From positions 1-41,963 of the forward strand of contig JAQTIE010000004.1 in NCBI GenBank assembly GCA_029433475.1: DNA of 41,963 nucleotides, written 5' to 3'. Positions 37,818 through 41,963 of this stretch are shown one piece after another; position 1 is the stretch's first letter, and every line of letters begins with the position of its first letter. A program made the translations under genes and the position numbers. This stretch comes from Neisseriaceae bacterium ESL0693 (lineage in GTDB: Bacteria; Pseudomonadota; Gammaproteobacteria; Burkholderiales; Neisseriaceae). Below the pieces are notes generated by a model. It was not told where the DNA came from. It did not search any database and saw nothing but the letters and a program-made list of their open reading frames with translations.

Positions 37818-38636
37818 ATGAAGAAATTTATATTACTCAGTCTGGCTGGCCTTGTGGCCATCAGTCTTCTTGCATGCTCCAGAACCAGTAGCACCGGTCA
37901 GGATAAAAAAGAGCTGGTTTTCGGTGGTTCAGCCATGCCTTACGGGATTTTATTCAACGAGGCCATCAAACCCATGCTTGAACAACAAGGCTATCATATT
38001 AAAACCCTGAATTTCTCCTCACTTGATGTCAATAATACCGCCATTAATGATGGAACCGTTGATTTTAATCTGGATCAGCACACGGCCTACCTCACCGTTT
38101 ATAACCGCGATAAAGACACCCATCTTTATCCTCTGGTACATATTCCTACCATCCCCGCCGCATTCTATTCAGATAAATACCGCTCTTTTACCCAGGCACC
38201 TAAAGGCGCCACCGTATTAATTCCCAACGATGTATCCAATACTGCACGTGCATTACGGACATTATCTGAGGCAAATTTAATTCAATTAAGTCCTGACGTC
38301 GATCCATTACTGGCTTCTGCTAAAGACATCATCAGTAACCCTCGTCAATTGCGTATTAAAGAAATGGATTCAGTCATCATCCCGCGCTCATTACCCGATA
38401 CAGACTTTGCTTTTGCTTCCGGTGGTATTGCCTACCAATCCAAAATGGATCCGGCCAAAATCGTATTACGCGAACATGTCACACCAGACATGGAAATGGT
38501 GGTCACCATTAATGAAAAAAATAAAAATACCAATTGGGCTAAAGATTTGAAAGCGGCTTATGAATCCGTCCAATTCAATCGTTTTATGCGAGAGCATGAC
38601 GCAAATAAACAATGGATTCTGCCTCAGTATTTTTAA
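37818..38636 (+). CDS. metQ: MetQ/NlpA-family methionine-binding lipoprotein
   Basis: A 272-residue substrate-binding lipoprotein for D/L-methionine ABC uptake. The signal peptide ends in a lipobox (SLLAC) with lipidated C20. The NlpA family fold is indicated by GGSAMPYGILFNEAIKPML, LDVNNTAINDGTVDFNLDQH and VLIPNDVSNTARALRTLS. No metN (ATPase) or metI (permease) lies within this window on either side, so it may be a second, solo binding protein like E. coli NlpA or use a distant transporter. A hairpin follows. Confidence 0.85.
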   Translation: MKKFILLSLAGLVAISLLACSRTSSTGQDKKELVFGGSAMPYGILFNEAIKPMLEQQGYHIKTLNFSSLDVNNTAINDGTVDFNLDQHTAYLTVYNRDKDTHLYPLVHIPTIPAAFYSDKYRSFTQAPKGATVLIPNDVSNTARALRTLSEANLIQLSPDVDPLLASAKDIISNPRQLRIKEMDSVIIPRSLPDTDFAFASGGIAYQSKMDPAKIVLREHVTPDMEMVVTINEKNKNTNWAKDLKAAYESVQFNRFMREHDANKQWILPQYF

Positions 38637-38654
38637 TCCGCCACCAAAATCAAT

Positions 38655-38696
38655 ACATGTATATTGTGCTATAGACAACACAATATACATGTTATT
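38655..38696 (+). terminator. Hairpin after metQ
   Basis: ACATGTATATTGTG (38655-38668) pairs perfectly over 14 bases with CACAATATACATGT (38679-38692), then a modest T-run (tatttcta). Lies about 20 bases past the metQ stop. Confidence 0.75.
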
Positions 38697-39078
38697 TCTA
38701 TTGCTTATTGCACCATGCACTCACAAACTATTCATCAGCCAGCTATTATTTTCCATCTGATTTAAAACAATAAATGATTAATTTTATCTCTGCGATTAAA
38801 TACTTATCTTAATGACATAAAAATGATTCATCACCCCCGAATCCATATCAGCAGATCAGAAATATCAATACAAATAAACAATATATTTTAATTAGATATG
38901 AATAAATCCATGATCCATTAAAATGATCTCCTGATTATCCTTTATGCATAAAGTTTTGAAAAAATATTCATCATAATGCTATAGTGTTATACTAAAGACA
39001 ACATAAATTTACCTAATACCCTATTTATTAGAACTGTAAAACATATGTTTTCTATTAGTGCCTACCTTGGAGAAACGC
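38697..39078. other. Intergenic region upstream of the ynb-like operon
   Basis: About 380 AT-rich bases. It holds the ynb operon promoter (38956-38985) and the leader that follows it; no gene is visible. Confidence 0.4.
38956..38985 (+). promoter_or_regulatory. Putative sigma-70 promoter of ynb-like operon
   Basis: TTGAAA (38956-38961), an 18-base spacer and TATAGT (38980-38985) make a plausible promoter about 95 bases before the first ATG. Confidence 0.55.
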
Positions 39079-39678
39079 ATGACCTTATATCAGATTAAAC
39101 CGGCATTTCAGAAATTATTGCGTCCTTTAATGTTTCGCTTGGCAAATAAAGGCATCACAGCCAATCATATTACGCTCAGCGCCATGGCATTATCGTTTAT
39201 TACCGGTATCCTATTATGTATATGGCCAATACCTGAATTATTCTGGCTGCTGCCAGTGGTTTTATTGATCCGCATGGCACTGAATGCATTAGATGGCATG
39301 CTGGCACGCGAATGTAATCAACAAACCAAACTGGGAGCCATTCTGAATGAGCTGGGCGACATATTATCCGATACTGCCTTATATTTACCGTTTGCCCTAC
39401 TTATTCATAGCAATGCCGCTCTGGTATTAATCATGATTTTTGGTGCTGCCCTGACTGAATTCTGTGGCGTACTGGCTCAGACCATGAATAACATCCGCAG
39501 CTACGCTGGCCCGATGGGTAAAAGTGATCGTGCTTTAATATTAGGAACATGGGGCTTGATCATTACTTTCCGGCCACACCTGACAACCTATAACAACCTC
39601 GTCTGGGGCATCATCATTGTATTATTGATCTGGACCATCATTAACCGCTGTCGCAGCGTCTATCAAAATAAAGCATAA
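39079..39678 (+). CDS. ynbA: CDP-alcohol phosphatidyltransferase, YnbA-like
   Basis: A 199-residue, roughly six-helix membrane enzyme that would transfer a phosphatidyl or similar group from a CDP-linked lipid to an alcohol. The CDP-alcohol phosphotransferase motif D-xx-DG-xx-AR-x8-G-xxx-D-xxx-D is present in modified form: N69, D72-G73, A76-R77, G86, N90 and D94, so the first and third aspartates are asparagines. This variant is also in E. coli YnbA as I recall it, which shares the MTLYQIKP start and RMALNALDGMLAREC stretch. The ATG at 39079 has a GGAG ribosome-binding site; the GTG at 39058 is unlikely. First gene of a three-gene operon. Confidence 0.85.
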   Translation: MTLYQIKPAFQKLLRPLMFRLANKGITANHITLSAMALSFITGILLCIWPIPELFWLLPVVLLIRMALNALDGMLARECNQQTKLGAILNELGDILSDTALYLPFALLIHSNAALVLIMIFGAALTEFCGVLAQTMNNIRSYAGPMGKSDRALILGTWGLIITFRPHLTTYNNLVWGIIIVLLIWTIINRCRSVYQNKA

Positions 39679-39688
39679 AAAGCATAAT

Positions 39689-40600
39689 ATGTTGTTATCA
39701 AAAATATTAATTATTATTTTCAGCTTATTGTTCGCCGCTACCATCGTGAACATGGCCTTAATTCGTATAAAACCTCAGCAAAACTGGCGCGAACTGACAC
39801 TACGTATCAAAACGTGGTGGTTGATTGTTATCTTTTTTAGTTGTGCCATTATAAGCCCGCACTGGTTAGGACTTACTTTATTTGCCTTCGTCAGTTTTAT
39901 GGCATTAAAAGAATTTCTGACCCTAATTCCCATGCGCCAGACCGACCGCATGCCGATTTTATGGTTATTTCTTACCATTCCCATCAATTACTGTCTGATC
40001 GGCTATGGTCAATACAACCTCTTTATTATTTTCATTCCCATTTACGTTTTCTTATTTCTGCCCATCAGAATGGTTTTATCGGGTGATACCCGGAATTTTT
40101 TAAATACAGTATCCAAATTCCATTGGGCACTGATGACCACCGTTTTCGCCTTTAGCCATGTTGCTTTTTTATTGGTATTACCATCGCATCATGAAAGTGG
40201 CGCCTTACTGGCATTGTTTTTGGTAGGGCTAACTGAAGTGAATGATATTACACAATATCTCTGGGGAAAGTCTTTAGGTAAAATCAAAATTACTCCCACT
40301 GTCAGTCCAAATAAAACTTTGGCTGGTTTTCTGGGTGGTGTGATTAGCACGGTTCTACTAGCACTTATTATTGGTCCCATTCTTACCCCGTTAACTTTCG
40401 GCATGGCATTCATCAGCGGTCTGATCATCAGTATCGCAGGTTTCTGTGGCGATATTGTCATGTCTGCCATCAAACGGGATATCGGCATCAAAGACAGCGG
40501 CACACTTTTACCCGGGCATGGCGGCATTCTTGACCGGTTGGATTCATTAATCTTCACAGCCCCTTTATTTTTTCATTTTATGCATTACTTTTATTATTAA
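39689..40600 (+). CDS. ynbB: CdsA-like phosphatidate cytidylyltransferase, YnbB-like
   Basis: A 303-residue polytopic membrane protein that would make a CDP-activated lipid from CTP and phosphatidate. The CDS signature is present near the C-terminus (259-285): SAIKRDIGIKDSG followed by LLPGHGGILDRLD, matching the metal-binding pattern. It follows the CDP-alcohol transferase by 10 bases and precedes a PlsC-like enzyme, an order that matches E. coli ynbABC. Together they could make an activated lipid and then a non-standard phospholipid. Distinct from the housekeeping cdsA, which would sit elsewhere. Confidence 0.85.
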   Translation: MLLSKILIIIFSLLFAATIVNMALIRIKPQQNWRELTLRIKTWWLIVIFFSCAIISPHWLGLTLFAFVSFMALKEFLTLIPMRQTDRMPILWLFLTIPINYCLIGYGQYNLFIIFIPIYVFLFLPIRMVLSGDTRNFLNTVSKFHWALMTTVFAFSHVAFLLVLPSHHESGALLALFLVGLTEVNDITQYLWGKSLGKIKITPTVSPNKTLAGFLGGVISTVLLALIIGPILTPLTFGMAFISGLIISIAGFCGDIVMSAIKRDIGIKDSGTLLPGHGGILDRLDSLIFTAPLFFHFMHYFYY

Positions 40601-40615
40601 TCCAAGGTTCGCCAT

Positions 40616-41263
40616 ATGGTATTGCAACATATTATCCGCGCCTCGTTTCTCTTATGCATTGTAAGACCAGTTATGTGGCTATGGTTTGGTTTACGTATCA
40701 GGCATCGCCATTATCTCCCGACTCAAGGGCCGGCTATTATTGTTGCTAATCATAACAGTCATATGGATGTCTTTGCATTATTAGCCTTACTGCCGTTCAA
40801 ACTTCAATTAATTACCCATCCCGCAGCCGCGGCCGACTATTTCCTTAAAAACAAATGGTTTGCCTGGTTTGCACTCCATATACTCAACATTATTCCCGTT
40901 GTACGCGGAGGAGACCATCTGACCAATCCTCTGGCCGGATGTGAGAAAGCACTGCGAAACAATCAAATCCTTATTCTTTTCCCAGAAGGATCACGCGGCG
41001 AAGCCGGTAAACTGGCACCGTTAAAATCCGGTTTATGGTATCTTAGCCAGAGTTTGCCAAGAGTGCCCATTATTCCCATTGGCTTAAAAGGCACAGAAAA
41101 AATCATGGCCAAAGGACATTATTTTCCATTGCCTTTATTTATTGATGTCAATATTGGGAAGGCGATGTATTTCAATCAGAATAAAGAACAATTCAAAGAA
41201 CAATTATCAGAGCAGTTATTAATATTACAACAACCAAATGACTCTCATTATTCAGATAACTAA
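40616..41263 (+). CDS. PlsC-like 1-acyl-glycerophosphate acyltransferase
   Basis: A 215-residue membrane-associated lysophospholipid acyltransferase. Block I HX4D is H46-NSHM-D51 in ANHNSHMD, and block III is FPEGSRG (122-128). Hydrophobic segments lie around 4-25. It lies 15 bases after the CdsA-like gene and is probably third in the operon, completing a lysophosphatidate to phosphatidate to CDP-lipid to phospholipid series. The acyltransferase domain corresponds to part of E. coli YnbC, but here it is stand-alone, so I leave the symbol empty. An IS3 remnant begins close behind its stop. Confidence 0.85.
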   Translation: MVLQHIIRASFLLCIVRPVMWLWFGLRIRHRHYLPTQGPAIIVANHNSHMDVFALLALLPFKLQLITHPAAAADYFLKNKWFAWFALHILNIIPVVRGGDHLTNPLAGCEKALRNNQILILFPEGSRGEAGKLAPLKSGLWYLSQSLPRVPIIPIGLKGTEKIMAKGHYFPLPLFIDVNIGKAMYFNQNKEQFKEQLSEQLLILQQPNDSHYSDN

Positions 41264-41295
41264 TTTAAGCTTCAATTTATAAAATTATTTTGAAT

Positions 41296-41541
41296 AACCC
41301 GTTTATGATTCCACTTATAACCGAGCTTTCTGATGCGATTAAAACACTTGGGAAAGCCTCAGCGTAAATGCTTGTCAGTGATGGTACCTGGTACCGACAT
41401 AATCGCCGAATCATCCGCTAACCTGGGTTGATAATAGTAAGCACAACGGCTTAAGCCAACAATAGCGCAACTCATAGCAATAGTAACAGAGTGATTTTGT
41501 TGAAGTTGCTGTGCCAAAATTTTATGAGCCAGTGTAGGCAC
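41296..41541 (-). pseudogene. IS3-family transposase orfB, truncated and with a nonsense codon
   Basis: The remaining N-terminus reads LAHKILAQQL...VGLSRCAYYYQPRLADDSAI, as in IS3-family OrfB, up to a TGA at 41359-41361 where the family has tryptophan (KHLR-W-GFPKCF). Beyond the stop the same frame continues GFPKCFNRIRKLGYKWNHKRV and then diverges near 41295. So there are two lesions: a W-to-stop change and loss of the 3' part with the catalytic domain. Confidence 0.8.
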
Positions 41542-41789
41542 TAGAGCTTTTTTATGATTTCCTCCTGAAGCTGAGATTTTAGACTCAACTCAGCAAACAT
41601 CTGCTTAAGCTTATGATTTTCTGCTTCTGGCTCTTTTAAACGTTTGATGTCTGAAGTTTCCATACCGCCATATTTTTCGCGCCATTTATAGAAAGTTGAG
41701 TTACCCATGCCATATTTACGGCATAGTTCCTTAATAGGAACACCGGCTTCAGCTTCTTTTAAAATGGATACGATTTGATGTTCAGTCAT
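41541..41789 (-). CDS. IS3-family transposase orfA (82 residues)
   Basis: Helix-turn-helix protein of an IS3 element: HQIVSILKEAEAGVPIKEL, CRKYGMGNSTFYKWREKYGG (24-43), then a leucine-zipper-like C-terminus (ENHKLKQMFAELSLKSQLQ). It appears intact, but its orfB partner is broken. A second ATG eight bases upstream (41797) is out of frame, cut off after MKK by a TGA; one more A would join the two. This is similar to the A6 situation at the ATP-grasp gene but is likely decay here. Confidence 0.85.
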   Translation of the reverse strand: MTEHQIVSILKEAEAGVPIKELCRKYGMGNSTFYKWREKYGGMETSDIKRLKEPEAENHKLKQMFAELSLKSQLQEEIIKKL

Positions 41790-41920
41790 TTTTTCATGTT
41801 TAAATCCTCAGTGGGTTAATAGAGAGAATTTTCTACGTTTATGCTGTACTATTTTAGGGGATAGCTACATCCTCGGCCTCACCTAGATTTCCGGTGACTC
41901 CTCCCCTCTGCCACAATGGT

Positions 41921-41949
41921 AAAAGCCCCGTAGCATCAGCTACAGGGCT
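41921..41949 (-). terminator. Hairpin near window end
   Basis: AGCCCCGTAGC (41924-41934), loop ATCA, GCTACAGGGCT (41939-41949): an 11-base stem with one mismatch. On the minus strand it runs into TTTTACC, suggesting termination of a gene that enters from beyond the window's right edge. Confidence 0.6.
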
Positions 41950-41963
41950 CTTCTTATCGGTGT

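Larger units (their letters stand above)
41295..41872 (-). mobile_element. Decayed IS3-family insertion sequence
   Basis: The minus strand carries an IS3-type orfA, the canonical A6G slip site (AAAAAAG, 41547-41553) used for -1 frameshifting to orfB, and a truncated orfB. The upstream end near 41872 begins TGTAGCTATCCCC on the minus strand, a plausible terminus. At the other side homology to orfB stops near 41295 (after NHKRV), so most of orfB with the DDE core is missing. The element cannot move by itself. Boundaries are approximate; no target duplication can be found because one end is lost. Confidence 0.8.

Overview
The window looks like chromosome of a low-GC member of the Neisseriaceae (Betaproteobacteria). 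The strongest clue is the run minC-minD-minE followed by an oxyR-type regulator whose ATG overlaps the minE stop, an arrangement I associate with Neisseria relatives. An FMN L-lactate dehydrogenase, DinG, Tex, a large subtilase autotransporter and moderately AT-rich DNA fit a host-associated neisserial genus; Snodgrassella is my best guess, but this is inference without any database search. I saw no canonical Neisseria DNA uptake sequence (ATGCCGTCTGAA), no CRISPR, no tRNA and no rRNA.

Layout. 0.4-2.3 kb: an AT-rich minus-strand pair (di-iron desaturase-like enzyme plus EamA transporter). 2.7-5.6 kb: minCDE-oxyR, ending in a strong hairpin terminator. 5.7-8.8 kb: a UPF0016 cation exporter behind a yybP-ykoY-type (manganese) riboswitch with its own promoter and terminator, then tex. 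9.5-11.6 kb: an ATP-grasp ligase directly abutting a 10-TM exporter-like protein; the natural start of the ligase appears to be one A short in an A6 run. 11.9-16.3 kb: a small orphan protein, lldD, a 52-residue membrane protein, and dnaK with a clear heat-shock (sigma-32) promoter. 16.6-21.5 kb: a DASS anion transporter, an orphan lipoprotein, and a four-gene run (MFS efflux, small protein, uracil/hypoxanthine-DNA glycosylase-like, NAD(P)-binding protein). 21.6-26.0 kb: an alpha/beta hydrolase and a 983-residue subtilase autotransporter. 26.3-31.3 kb: two LpxL/HtrB-type acyltransferases, a MarR regulator and metK. 31.3-33.5 kb: a divergent MFS/AraC pair resembling nimT/nimR. 33.7-38.6 kb: a rhodanese, rpsI-rplM, dinG and a solo metQ-like lipoprotein. 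39.1-41.3 kb: a three-gene phospholipid operon resembling E. coli ynbABC. 41.3-41.9 kb: a decayed IS3-family element.

Themes. Much of the window concerns the envelope: lipid A acylation (two enzymes), a CDP-alcohol phosphotransferase/CdsA/PlsC set, lipoproteins, an autotransporter and several exporters. Three regulatory modules can be read directly: the manganese riboswitch, the dnaK heat-shock promoter and a consensus promoter for rplM-rpsI.

The most promising candidate for an undescribed system is the ATP-grasp ligase/exporter pair at 9.49-11.57 kb. It looks like a minimal pathway that makes and exports a peptide-like small molecule, with possible on/off control at an A-tract. The desaturase/EamA pair and the ynb-like lipid operon are the next best.
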